This document shows, in pieces, positions 42,142 through 51,375 of a stretch of 64,000 nt of DNA. Position 1 is the stretch's first letter, and each line of letters opens with the position of its first letter. A model generated the notes under the pieces. The model did no database searches. It saw nothing but the letters and a program-made list of their open reading frames with translations, and had not been told where the DNA came from. A program made the position numbers and the translations under genes. This DNA comes from CAWBRT01 sp050015355 (GTDB lineage Bacteria > Acidobacteriota > Terriglobia > Terriglobales > Acidobacteriaceae): assembly GCA_050015355.1 (NCBI GenBank), contig JBEKBO010000011.1, positions 38,369-102,368 of the forward strand, written 5' to 3'.

Positions 42142-43173
42142 ATGGTTCCCAAAGTCTCGGTCATCATGGCTGTTTATAACGGTGAGCGCTTCGTCCGCGA
42201 AGCCATAGACAGCATTCTTACGCAGACGTTTGGAGATTTCGAGCTGATCATCGTGGACGATGGCTCGACCGACGGAACCCCGCAAATCCTGGCGGGATAT
42301 GGCGACCCGCGCCTGCGGGTACTGCGCAATGCAAGCAATATCGGCCAGGCCTGTGCGCGCAACCGGGCGCTGGCGATCGCCGAGGGAGAATTGATCGCCG
42401 TCCAGGATGCCGATGATGTTGCGCTGCCCGAACGTCTGCGGACGCAGGTTTCGTTTCTGGACGCACAGCCTGAAGTGGGCGTCCTGGGCAGCAGTTGGCG
42501 CGCGATCGATGTCGATGGAAACGACCTCGGCTCGATCCGTGTGCTTGCCGATTCGCTTGAGATCGGTTGGCGGCTCCTGTTCACCAATTGCCTCTGCCAC
42601 TCGACCGTAATGTATCGGCGCGCCCTGATCGGCAAGATCGGCGCTTACCCGGAAGGCAAGGAATTCCGGTTCTCCGAGGACTATCACCTGTGGTGCCGGG
42701 CGGCGAAAGTAACAAAGATTTTCATGCTTCCCATCCCGCTCGTAAAATATCGGGAGACTCCGGGATCTGCCACCGGAGCCAACATCGTCGAGCAACTTCG
42801 GCAAGCCGGCGTCGTCGCCAAATCGTACATGGCGTCGTTTCTCGACGGCTACCCGATCGATGATTCCCTCTGGTCGGGCGTAACGAATTTCTGGATCAAA
42901 CATCCCGGCGCCGCCAATACGCTTACCGCATTGCAAGCGTGGCGGCTCGCCAGTTTCCTGCCGGCCGTGGAAAGATGCTTCCATGCGGCGTGGACAGGCG
43001 AGAAAGAACGCATATTGCATCATCGGCGGCTTGTGTACTGGCTTTGGGGAAAACATGCATTCGCCATGGCCTGCCGCTACCGTGGCGCGGGGGTGACTGG
43101 CCGCGCGGCACTGGCGCTGTCCGGAGCCAAGTTCCTTGCCTATGCTTGCACGCCGCCTCGGGCAGCAAGATAA
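42142..43173 (+). CDS. GT2 family glycosyltransferase
   Basis: 343 aa from ATG 42142; the frame is open further upstream but overlaps the GT11 gene. 'VSVIMAVYNGERFVREAID', 'LIIVDDGSTDGTPQIL' and DxD-type 'AVQDADDVALPERL' are complete. The C-terminal ~110 residues resemble those of the GT2 at 46926-48125, so the two are probably paralogues. Confidence 0.88.
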   Translation: MVPKVSVIMAVYNGERFVREAIDSILTQTFGDFELIIVDDGSTDGTPQILAGYGDPRLRVLRNASNIGQACARNRALAIAEGELIAVQDADDVALPERLRTQVSFLDAQPEVGVLGSSWRAIDVDGNDLGSIRVLADSLEIGWRLLFTNCLCHSTVMYRRALIGKIGAYPEGKEFRFSEDYHLWCRAAKVTKIFMLPIPLVKYRETPGSATGANIVEQLRQAGVVAKSYMASFLDGYPIDDSLWSGVTNFWIKHPGAANTLTALQAWRLASFLPAVERCFHAAWTGEKERILHHRRLVYWLWGKHAFAMACRYRGAGVTGRAALALSGAKFLAYACTPPRAAR

Positions 43174-43227
43174 GGCGGCAGCAATCGGCGTGAAACAACG
43201 GAAGTTTACGGAGGCGATTTCGATTCA

Positions 43228-44433
43228 ATGGCGAACCGGCGCGTTACCTTCATCATAAGCGGCTCGTGGATCGCCGGACCGACGATCTTCCTCCGGCGTA
43301 TCTGCGAGGCGCTACCCCGGCACGGTTGGTCGCCCCATGTGATCCTGACGGGATCGCGCATCTCATCCGATTTAAACCCTCGCACCTGGCCGTCTCCGAC
43401 CACGCTGATAGGCCCCTGTTACTCGTACAACTCGCTGAGCAAGAAAACCGCTTCGGCCATCTTGAAGACCTCCGCGGAAGTCGTGGTGGGGACGCAGGAC
43501 CACGCCACCGCTCTGGCAATGCAGTATCTGTATCGCGACTCAGTTTGCCGGGTGCGGTTGCTGGAGATGCTGCACGCCGACATTGAATCGGAGTTCCTGC
43601 GTCTGCAGCAAATCAGTCCGGTAGTGACCGCGGCCACAGCGATCAACGACACGGTGGTCCGCGAGATCGAGCAGCGTGTGCCTCGGCTAGCGGGAAAAGT
43701 GTTCCGCTGGTATTGTCCGGTTCCGTGCCCTGCCGACCCGCCCGCGCGACCGCGAGAAGCGCACCCGTTGCGGCTTTTTTATAGTGGCCGCGTCATCCAG
43801 TGGGAAAAGCGAGTTCTTGACCTGGTGCCAATTGCGGCCAAACTGCTGGAGCGCGGCATCGATTTCCATCTCACGGTGGCTGGCGACGGCCCGGAATTGG
43901 AAGAACTCAAAGCGCGAATGCGGCAGGCCGGCGCCGGCGATCGGTGCAGTTTCCAGGGCTGGGTGGACAGTGCATGCCTACAGGAGATGCTGAGCAGGCA
44001 AGACGTGTTCCTGCTGCCGAGCGATGTCGAGAGTATGGGATTTTCGCTGCTGGAAGCGATGGCGCACGGCGTCATCCCCGTGGTAACGGATTTGCCCGGC
44101 CCCGCGGAGGTCGTGCTGCCTGACACCGGATTCCGCGTGCCCGTCGGTGATGTCGAGGCGTTCGCGGAGGTTATAGCATGCGTCGCCGCGGGCCGCGTTC
44201 CGCTGGACCCGATGCGCTTGGCCGCTTGGCAACTGATTCGCGACAAGTACAGCATTGACATGGCGGCGGCAAGCTATGCCGAAATGCTAGCTAGGGTTGC
44301 GGCGCTTCCCTTGCCGCCTGAGCCTCGCGTCTGCCCACCCACCTACACCCACGGCCGGATGGACAAGTTGCGCGTGCCACAGTGTATCCAAGCCCTGCGA
44401 CGCCGCTGGACCGGACACGAGGTGGTCCCATAG
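43228..44433 (+). CDS. GT4 glycosyltransferase
   Basis: 401 aa. 'VTFIISGSWIAGPTIFLRRI' begins the acceptor domain; 'LFYSGRVIQWEKRVLDLV' (~183) and E-x7-E 'ESMGFSLLEAMAHGVIPVV' (~270) form the donor domain. RBS GGAGG lies about 13 nt upstream. Third gene of the short rightward GT11-GT2-GT4 set; convergent with the next gene (9 bp apart). Confidence 0.86.
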   Translation: MANRRVTFIISGSWIAGPTIFLRRICEALPRHGWSPHVILTGSRISSDLNPRTWPSPTTLIGPCYSYNSLSKKTASAILKTSAEVVVGTQDHATALAMQYLYRDSVCRVRLLEMLHADIESEFLRLQQISPVVTAATAINDTVVREIEQRVPRLAGKVFRWYCPVPCPADPPARPREAHPLRLFYSGRVIQWEKRVLDLVPIAAKLLERGIDFHLTVAGDGPELEELKARMRQAGAGDRCSFQGWVDSACLQEMLSRQDVFLLPSDVESMGFSLLEAMAHGVIPVVTDLPGPAEVVLPDTGFRVPVGDVEAFAEVIACVAAGRVPLDPMRLAAWQLIRDKYSIDMAAASYAEMLARVAALPLPPEPRVCPPTYTHGRMDKLRVPQCIQALRRRWTGHEVVP

Positions 44434-44442
44434 AACGCTGGG

Positions 44443-45606
44443 CTATCGGTTGCGTACGCCGCGAATTGCCCGGACCAGCAGGTTCGGAATCCATGGCCGA
44501 TCCAGCCGGCTGCCGTATTGCAACCCACAACGGGGGCGGAACGCCTGGGCACCCGTCGTGAATCGCTCGTAGAGTGAATCGTAGTGTTTCACGTTGCGCT
44601 CGAGGTCGTAATTCTCCGCCACTTGCCGGCGAGCTGCCGTGCTCATTTTATCGAGCAGCAAGCGGTCGTGATGCAGTCGCTCCACGGCAGATGCAAACGC
44701 ATCGGGATTGTCGAACGAAGCCCGGAATCCGGTGCTGCCATCGATCACGATCTCGGGAATTCCGCTCCGAAGATCGCTGACGATCGGAACCACTCCGGCT
44801 GCCGCTGCCTCGACTACCGTGATTGGAAATCCTTCCGCACGGCTGGGCAGCACAAACACGTCGTGTGCGCGGTAAAGATCCATGACTTCATCATTTGGCA
44901 AATTGCCTTGCCAGCGCACGGACGAGTTCCACGCCCACAATTCGCGGAGTCGGCCGCCTTCGGGACCGTTCCCCACAACCGACCACTCGACTTCCACATT
45001 ACGGGCACGCAGACGGCGGTCGATTTCCGGAAGATCGAAAATCCCTTTTGAGGTGTCCAGCCGGCCCACAAAAATCGCCCGCAGACGTCCAGGGGTACCG
45101 CTGCGCATGGCCTTCGGTATTGTCACGCCATGCGGCAAATACAGGATCGATTCGCACCGATGCGGCATGACCTCTCGCAAGCGATCTGCGATGTATCGCG
45201 AAGGCGCCACAAACCAGTCGACTACCCCTTCGTGTCTTTTTGCCAGATCGTAATAGTAGGGGTAGTCACCATGAGTGATATTCACCACCATCTTCCCCGG
45301 ATCATGCACAGAGAGCATCGCCAGTTCCAGCCAGTCATTGGTTACGATGACGCCTGGTCCCGGCGGCAGTTGGCGGCGAAGCCGCTTGATCACGGCATAC
45401 AGGTTCTCTCTCGGGTCGTAATGGAAATGGACCTCGCGATCGACGGGCAGCGAATCAGCAGGCCGCTCCTCCACGTCCCGCCGGTTGTGGGTCAGAATCG
45501 CCTGAACGGCGAATGGGCCCGCACCCCGATAGCGCAGCAAGTTGCGCACATAGGTGAACACGCCACCCATTTTGTCGGGCAGGATATAGGTCAGTGTCGG
45601 GCGCAT
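44443..45606 (-). CDS. GT4 glycosyltransferase
   Basis: 387 aa from ATG 45606 ('MRPTLTYILPDKMGGVFTYV'); ATG 45624 and an upstream start at 45696 are alternatives. 'AIFVGRLDTSKGIFDLPEI' (~180) and E-x7-E 'EGFPITVVEAAAAGVVPIV' (~265) place it in GT4. Single gene on the minus strand. Confidence 0.86.
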   Translation of the reverse strand: MRPTLTYILPDKMGGVFTYVRNLLRYRGAGPFAVQAILTHNRRDVEERPADSLPVDREVHFHYDPRENLYAVIKRLRRQLPPGPGVIVTNDWLELAMLSVHDPGKMVVNITHGDYPYYYDLAKRHEGVVDWFVAPSRYIADRLREVMPHRCESILYLPHGVTIPKAMRSGTPGRLRAIFVGRLDTSKGIFDLPEIDRRLRARNVEVEWSVVGNGPEGGRLRELWAWNSSVRWQGNLPNDEVMDLYRAHDVFVLPSRAEGFPITVVEAAAAGVVPIVSDLRSGIPEIVIDGSTGFRASFDNPDAFASAVERLHHDRLLLDKMSTAARRQVAENYDLERNVKHYDSLYERFTTGAQAFRPRCGLQYGSRLDRPWIPNLLVRAIRGVRNR

Positions 45607-45932
45607 TGTGTCATCGTTGTGCATTGCGGCCGTACAGCGCCTCGCCTCTTCAGGCCATTCGAGTAAGCTGAAGCAATCCGCCTCCTCAGCGTACACGACG
45701 AGCCGAAAAAGGCAAATATCGCGGCGGACACAGTGTCAGTGCGCAGGCCGCTCCCATGGATGATTGGACGTGCTGGAGGAAAAGGTAGCGTCTTCCGCTT
45801 GTCGCCCTTGCCAGAGCACATCCCATTCCGAACAATATCTGAGCTGTGCGATGGCTGTTCAGTCTGGCATACTGAGCCAATGTGGTGCGGTCTTAACCGT
45901 CGCTTGAACGTAAAACGCGCCAAGGATCACAT
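45607..45932. other. Divergent intergenic region
   Basis: 326 bp between a leftward GT4 gene and a rightward FkbM gene. A weak extended -10-like TG-G-CATACT near 45866-45875 could serve the FkbM gene. No small gene is supported. Confidence 0.4.
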
Positions 45933-46904
45933 ATGGTAATGAACCACCTTCAGAGGTTAGTTCGGGCGATTCGTCACAAACGCCTCGTCCGCGCCGTACA
46001 CTCGCCAGAATGGGCCGACCGATTACTGTCCCATGGTGTGCAACCGCATCAGGTTGGGTTTGATACGAAGACGAACTCCATTCTTCTGCGCGAATTCGAG
46101 CTGGCGCTTCCCAGGCATTTGTTGTTTTTCGCTGACGCGCTTCCCCTGGCTCGCCTGCTACGAAGTGCGGGAGCCCATTTCACGGTAGTCGATGGCGAAT
46201 TGCGTGTCCGTATGTCGAACGTCGAGGTGATTGCACAAAGCGCCGAAGACTTTTTCATATTGATGGAAGTATTCGTACACCGCTGCTACCAATTTGCACC
46301 CCCCCAGCCAGTCGTCGTCTGGGATATTGGCATGAATGTGGGTTTTGCCGCGTTGTTCTTTGCCACGCAGCCGAACGTCATTGCGGTTCGGAGTTTTGAA
46401 CCGTTCGAGCGGACCTACCGGCAGGCGGAACGAAATCTCGGGCTTAATGCCGCCGCAGCAAGCAAAATTCGCACTGTGTGCGCCGGAATCGGCACATCGA
46501 ACGACAACGTGGAAGCTTCGTATTCCTACGAGGTAAAAGGTCACGCCAGCACGCAATCGAATGGCTTCGGCGCATACCCCGACCTGCCGGTCACGAAAGA
46601 GACGATTCAGTTGCTGGCGGCTGCCGACACCCTTGAGACAATCCGGGCCGAGTTTCCCGATCATCCCATCGTCGCCAAAATCGACTGCGAGGGGGCCGAG
46701 TATTCGATCATCGAATCGCTGGCGGCCGCCAATCGACTCCGCAACCTGGCGGCGGTGATGATTGAATGGCACCACCGGGGACCGGAGCCGCTGCTGGAGC
46801 TGCTGAACGGGTGCGGATTCTTTGCCTTCGCCAATAGTGTCGAAGAGGATGGAAGCGCGGGAATGATCTACGCAACTCGGTTATTGCCGCTGACGTTCAG
46901 TTGA
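45933..46904 (+). CDS. FkbM-family SAM-dependent methyltransferase
   Basis: 323 aa; ATG 45933 has AAGGA 6 nt upstream. About 120 N-terminal residues precede the SAM motif 'VVWDIGMNVGFAALFFATQP' (~130). 'RSFEPFERTYRQAERNLGL' and 'IVAKIDCEGAEYSIIESL' (~245) are FkbM signatures. Larger than the other two FkbM proteins because of its N-terminal extension. Predicted glycan O-methyltransferase. Confidence 0.85.
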   Translation: MVMNHLQRLVRAIRHKRLVRAVHSPEWADRLLSHGVQPHQVGFDTKTNSILLREFELALPRHLLFFADALPLARLLRSAGAHFTVVDGELRVRMSNVEVIAQSAEDFFILMEVFVHRCYQFAPPQPVVVWDIGMNVGFAALFFATQPNVIAVRSFEPFERTYRQAERNLGLNAAAASKIRTVCAGIGTSNDNVEASYSYEVKGHASTQSNGFGAYPDLPVTKETIQLLAAADTLETIRAEFPDHPIVAKIDCEGAEYSIIESLAAANRLRNLAAVMIEWHHRGPEPLLELLNGCGFFAFANSVEEDGSAGMIYATRLLPLTFS

Positions 46905-46925
46905 CGTTCGCGCGATCGGTACATG

Positions 46926-48125
46926 TCACTTATCGGCCAAGGATTGCTTAGCCTCTGTTGCGCGATTCGCCGCTGCCGGCATCATTATTTTCCAAAGCAG
47001 GTTTGCGCCCAGCACGGTCAGCCCGAAGCGTGCGCGCAGGCTTCTCCCGGGACCACCACGATAGGCCAGCCCGAACGCGTGCTTCGCCCATCGATAGTGC
47101 ATTTCACGACGATGGCGGCCCACCTCTTCGCCATGCAGGTCATAGGCCACGTAGAATGCACTGGTCAGCCTGGGAAGAAACTCTGACAACACTTCGACTT
47201 CGCGCGCGGAGAATGGTACCGGGGAGATGCCCGGGGTATACCAGAACTTGCGCCACGCGGACCACAACAGGGAGTCCATTTCTTTCCAGCCCATCGCCGA
47301 GCAGAGATTGCTTTTCGCTACGTCGTTGACCTGTTGCTGCTGACGATCCTCATTCCGGTGGGAGGTCGAGTTTCCATGGGCTCGCCAGGTCACAAGCATC
47401 GGAGCGAGGTTAGCCACGCGCGCATGTCGTGCGTATCGGGAAAACAGTTCGTAGTCTTCGCAGTACCGGTACTGTGGCTCTTCGGGAAAGCCCCCGAACT
47501 GATCGTACAGTCTGCGGCGAAACATCACGCTCGTGTTACAGAATGAGCAATGCGACAGCAGAGTCCATTTGGCGGACAAATCCGACAGGGGCGAAACCAC
47601 CAATGCTTTTCTCGGAGCCTCGCTCGAAATCCAGAGCCAGGCGGTGTCGTACATGGGCAGATGCGCAGCCAGCAAGGCTTCCGCTCCTACGACGCGGTCG
47701 AAGTCGAAGTGAGCGCAACCGGGAAATACAGCCGCAAAGCTCTCGTTCGTTTGCACGTAGAGCACGGTAGCGCCAATGAGTGCCACGTCAGGATGGGCGT
47801 CGAGGTACGCGACCTGCGCTGCCAGGCGGTGAGGGACGGAAGCGTCATCCGCGTCCTGAATTGCGATGTACTCTCCACGGGCCGCGGCAAAAGCCCGGTT
47901 TCGCGCGCCTGCCGCACCAAGGTTCCGATCATTCCGAATCAGTCTGATACGCGGATCCGAATAGGCACAGAAGATCTCCATCGTGCCGTCGGTCGAACCG
48001 TCATCCACGATGATTAACTCGCATTGAGAAAACGTCTGCGCCAGCACGGCATCAACGGCCTCGCGCAGGTATCTGGCGCCGTTATAAACCGACATTACGA
48101 CCGAGACTCTTGGCTCCATGGGCAT
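46926..48125 (-). CDS. GT2 family glycosyltransferase
   Basis: 399 aa. 'PRVSVVMSVYNGARYLREAV', 'LIIVDDGSTDGTMEIF' and DxD-type 'AIQDADDASVPHRL' are intact; a ~60-residue insertion (~130-190) lengthens it relative to the paralogue at 42142. Single leftward gene, convergent with FkbM (21 bp) and divergent from the DUF268 gene. Confidence 0.87.
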   Translation of the reverse strand: MPMEPRVSVVMSVYNGARYLREAVDAVLAQTFSQCELIIVDDGSTDGTMEIFCAYSDPRIRLIRNDRNLGAAGARNRAFAAARGEYIAIQDADDASVPHRLAAQVAYLDAHPDVALIGATVLYVQTNESFAAVFPGCAHFDFDRVVGAEALLAAHLPMYDTAWLWISSEAPRKALVVSPLSDLSAKWTLLSHCSFCNTSVMFRRRLYDQFGGFPEEPQYRYCEDYELFSRYARHARVANLAPMLVTWRAHGNSTSHRNEDRQQQQVNDVAKSNLCSAMGWKEMDSLLWSAWRKFWYTPGISPVPFSAREVEVLSEFLPRLTSAFYVAYDLHGEEVGRHRREMHYRWAKHAFGLAYRGGPGRSLRARFGLTVLGANLLWKIMMPAAANRATEAKQSLADK

Positions 48126-48350
48126 CCCCGAGGTTACTCGGTTGGATTATGCAACGACATCCGGCTCAGGAACCTTTTGCTCCCGCCGGGACAATCCAAA
48201 TCTCGCATGGTAGAACCCGACGCGTTGCGCGATAGCGTCACAGGTTGCGCACCCTCACACAGCGTACACGACGTATTGAAAAAGGCGAAGGTTACAATGA
48301 GAACACTAATGTAAGCTCGTATCAGTTTGCAAAAACGCAAACGCGACAAT

Positions 48351-49106
48351 ATGACGCCACTGCTACAGAAAATCTTGTCACGTCTAGCCAGAGAATGGAT
48401 CGAGGTTCCTCTGCGTCGCCGATTCAAGCAGTCCTTCGAGACCTTCGCCGGGCTCGCCCGCGGTGACCGCCGGTTCAAGTTCAGGTGGGAAGACCGGTAT
48501 CCCTGCCTCTACGATTCGACGCCGAGTACCGCCTATGACCGGCACTACGTTCTGCACACGGCATGGGCGGCCCGGGTCCTGGCGCAGAGCAGGCCCATTG
48601 TCCACATCGATTTCAGCTCATCGCTATATTTCGTGGCAATCGCCTCGGCTTTTGTGCCCATCAGGTTCTATGACTTTCGCCCTGCCACGCTGCCGTTATC
48701 TGGCTTGGAATCCGGCGCAGCCGACTTGCTCCGGCTTCCCTTCGGTGATGGTGAGTTGCCTTCGGTATCCTGCATGCATGTAATCGAACATGTCGGGTTG
48801 GGGCGATATGGTGACCCGCTGGATCCGACTGGCGACCTAACAGCAGCAGCCGAGTTATCCAGGGTGCTGGCTCCCGGAGGGCAACTTTTGTTTGTTGTCC
48901 CCGTCGGGCGTGCACGAGTTATGTTCAATGCTCACCGGATCTATTCCTACGAACTGGTTCGCGATATGTTCGCGGGCCTCCACCTCCACGAGTTTTCGCT
49001 GATTCCGGATACTGCGTCTGAACCCGAACTGATTGCAAACGCTCCCCCCGAAATGGTCGCACAGCAAGCATATGCTTGCGGATGTTTCTGGTTCAGGAAA
49101 CAATAG
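48351..49106 (+). CDS. DUF268 family protein, probable SAM-dependent methyltransferase
   Basis: 251 aa from ATG 48351. The central block fits DUF268: 'RYPCLYDSTPSTAYDRHYV', 'HTAWAARVLAQSRPIVHIDF', 'VSCMHVIEHVGLGRYGDPLD' and 'RVLAPGGQLLFVVPVGR', the last two resembling methyltransferase motifs. Ends 'CGCFWFRK', as family members do. Usually found in polysaccharide loci; substrate unknown. TACAAT at 48293-48298 could be a -10 box. Confidence 0.8.
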   Translation: MTPLLQKILSRLAREWIEVPLRRRFKQSFETFAGLARGDRRFKFRWEDRYPCLYDSTPSTAYDRHYVLHTAWAARVLAQSRPIVHIDFSSSLYFVAIASAFVPIRFYDFRPATLPLSGLESGAADLLRLPFGDGELPSVSCMHVIEHVGLGRYGDPLDPTGDLTAAAELSRVLAPGGQLLFVVPVGRARVMFNAHRIYSYELVRDMFAGLHLHEFSLIPDTASEPELIANAPPEMVAQQAYACGCFWFRKQ

Positions 49107-49174
49107 CTTGATGACCTGGAGTGTTCTCAGAATTGGTATATTGCGGAGCCACCAAATAACCAGGAGACTATTCG

Positions 49175-49993
49175 GTGAGAAAACTGATCCTCCATCTTAT
49201 TCAGCCTTTTTTCGGCAAGAGTAAGTACCAGCGTTACTTTGAAGCGCTGCATCGGATTTCTCTCACCGGCATGCACTATGGCGGGGGCAGCGATCCCGAA
49301 AGCAGCGGGGAGCGCGCTGTTCTAGAACACGTACGATCTTCGCTTCGTCGCAGCTACGTTGCGCCTTACTTGCTGTTCGATGTCGGGGCAAACCGGGGTG
49401 ATTACTCCCTGCTGCTGCTGGAGTGCTTCGGAAACGAAGGTCGGATCAATGCCTTTGAACCCTCGCGCGCGACTTTCGAACTCTTGCAACACACAATTGG
49501 CTGCAGAGCCAAACTGTGCAACCATGGATTCGGAGATTGTGAAGGGACGTTCGTGCTGCACTCGGATTCCGATGGTTCAGGGCTGGCATCGTTGTATGAC
49601 CGGAATCTCAGGTACTTTGGAATTAGCCTCAGTCACTCGGAGCAAGTCAGCATCGCCACAGTGGATAATTTCTGCGCAACCGAGCGAATCGAGCGTATCC
49701 ACCTGCTGAAACTTGACGTGGAAGGACACGAGTTAAAAGTACTGGAGGGCGCAACAGAGATGTTGCGGTCAGGAGCAATCGATTTCATCCAGTTCGAGTT
49801 TGGCGGATGCAACATCGATTCAAAAACATATTTCCGCGATTTCTACGAGCTGCTCGTACCTCAATACCGGATCTTTCGAGTAGTAAAGGATGGCTTGCGC
49901 CCGATTTCTGCATACAGAGAGATCGACGAGATATTCACGACAACCAACTACCTTGCTGAGCTGCAGATCTCCGGGATGAAGAATGCCAAGTAA
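49175..49993 (+). CDS. FkbM-family SAM-dependent methyltransferase
   Basis: 272 aa from GTG 49175 with AGGAG 8-9 nt upstream. 'LLFDVGANRGDYSLLLLECF' (~66) is the SAM-binding loop; 'RINAFEPSRATFELLQ' and 'LLKLDVEGHELKVLEGA' are the FkbM signatures. Follows the DUF268 gene by 68 bp, so the two may be co-transcribed. Convergent with the Wzt gene. Confidence 0.86.
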   Translation: MRKLILHLIQPFFGKSKYQRYFEALHRISLTGMHYGGGSDPESSGERAVLEHVRSSLRRSYVAPYLLFDVGANRGDYSLLLLECFGNEGRINAFEPSRATFELLQHTIGCRAKLCNHGFGDCEGTFVLHSDSDGSGLASLYDRNLRYFGISLSHSEQVSIATVDNFCATERIERIHLLKLDVEGHELKVLEGATEMLRSGAIDFIQFEFGGCNIDSKTYFRDFYELLVPQYRIFRVVKDGLRPISAYREIDEIFTTTNYLAELQISGMKNAK

Positions 49994-50025
49994 GTTCAGC
50001 CTTGGAATCTCGCATAGACGGAAGC

Positions 50026-51372
50026 CTACTGTTCATGCGCTCGCCGCTCACTGTCCATCTGCGCGGGCTTTGCGAATTCGACCGGGCGCGGTTCGACGAC
50101 TTCCCAAGCCAACAAGGGCGCGAGCAACCCGGGACGCTTTGCGATCCAATACGGCGAATCGCTCAGCCCGCCCTGGATCGTCAGGTTAATGTGCGGAGAA
50201 TTGAGGCCGGGGGAGAACAGCCATTCGCGGAAATGAAGGCTGCCGATACACTCGATCCGATAGTTCCCTTCGTTCAACAGGTGTGCCGGTATCCTGCTGC
50301 GCAAGCGGTGCGTACCTTGCGTGAGTGCCGGCCATTGTGATTCGGGCTGGTCGGTCTGATATGACCAATAGAGCAAATTGCCGTCCTCGGTATAGATGGC
50401 GTAACCAACTGTCAAAGCCGGATCAGCCTGCTCGACCTCACCCTCCATCTCCACATACATCTCGGCGTCGTTGCGCAAGGGCATGCGCAGGACGCTCCCC
50501 TCTCCGTCGACCACTGCAAAACGCGTCGGAAAGAAGTACATGTTGCGAAAACGGGTGCCGTCGTTTACCCACACCGAACTGGCCTCAGTTTCGGTCCCAA
50601 ACAGGTAGTCCGTCAAAACTGATCGGATGTCGTGGGAATCCCGCTTCATGTTGCCGTGGTCGAGCAGGATGACGCGGTTACAGAGCTGCTCGATAGCGTT
50701 CATGTTGTGGCTGACGAACAGCACCGTGCGGCCGGAACCCCTGACCTCACCCATTTTGCCAAGGCACTTCTTCTGGAAAGCGGCATCGCCGACGGCCAAG
50801 ACCTCATCGATAACCAGAATCTCCGTATCCATGTGGGCCGCGACGGCGAAAGCAAGCCGCATATACATGCCACTCGAGTAATACTTAACAGCTGTGTCCA
50901 GGAAGCGTTCCGTTTCCGCAAAGGCCACGATCTCGTCGAACTTGCGCGCAATTTCCGCCTTGCGCATGCCGAGAATGGCGCCGTTCAGATAGATATTCTC
51001 GCGGCCGGTCAACTCCGGGTGAAACCCCGTACCGACTTCCAGCAGCGACCCGACACGGCCGTGCATCTTCGCATAACCTTCCGTCGGTTCGGTAATGCGC
51101 GATAGCACCTTGAGCAGGGTGCTCTTGCCGGCGCCGTTTCTGCCGATAATCCCGACCAGTTCGCCACGTTTGATTTCGAAGGAAAGATTGCGCAGAGCCC
51201 ATAGCCATGTGTCGGCCGGCGGTTCGGCGGAAGGGGTTGCTTTTCGGCGCAGCGCACGGAAGGGCGAATACAGCAACCCGGTCAGCTTTTCACGTAAATT
51301 CGTGTAATGCTGGCCTTCGCCTATGCGGTAGAGCTTCCCCAGATTATTAACGCTGATGGCGCACTCGCTCAT
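50026..51372 (-). CDS. Wzt-type polysaccharide ABC transporter ATP-binding protein
   Basis: 448 aa. ATPase domain 1-245: Walker A 'GIIGRNGAGKSTLLKVLS' (~73), 'ELTGRENIYLNGAILGMRK', ABC signature 'YSSGMYMRLAFAVAAHMD' (~165), Walker B 'EILVIDEVLAVGD', and switch His in 'LFVSHNM'. The C-terminal ~200 residues form a Wzt-C-like carbohydrate-binding domain, which in O-antigen Wzt recognises the chain's terminal modification. Starts 3 bp after the permease stop. Confidence 0.92.
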   Translation of the reverse strand: MSECAISVNNLGKLYRIGEGQHYTNLREKLTGLLYSPFRALRRKATPSAEPPADTWLWALRNLSFEIKRGELVGIIGRNGAGKSTLLKVLSRITEPTEGYAKMHGRVGSLLEVGTGFHPELTGRENIYLNGAILGMRKAEIARKFDEIVAFAETERFLDTAVKYYSSGMYMRLAFAVAAHMDTEILVIDEVLAVGDAAFQKKCLGKMGEVRGSGRTVLFVSHNMNAIEQLCNRVILLDHGNMKRDSHDIRSVLTDYLFGTETEASSVWVNDGTRFRNMYFFPTRFAVVDGEGSVLRMPLRNDAEMYVEMEGEVEQADPALTVGYAIYTEDGNLLYWSYQTDQPESQWPALTQGTHRLRSRIPAHLLNEGNYRIECIGSLHFREWLFSPGLNSPHINLTIQGGLSDSPYWIAKRPGLLAPLLAWEVVEPRPVEFAKPAQMDSERRAHEQ

Positions 51373-51375
51373 AGC

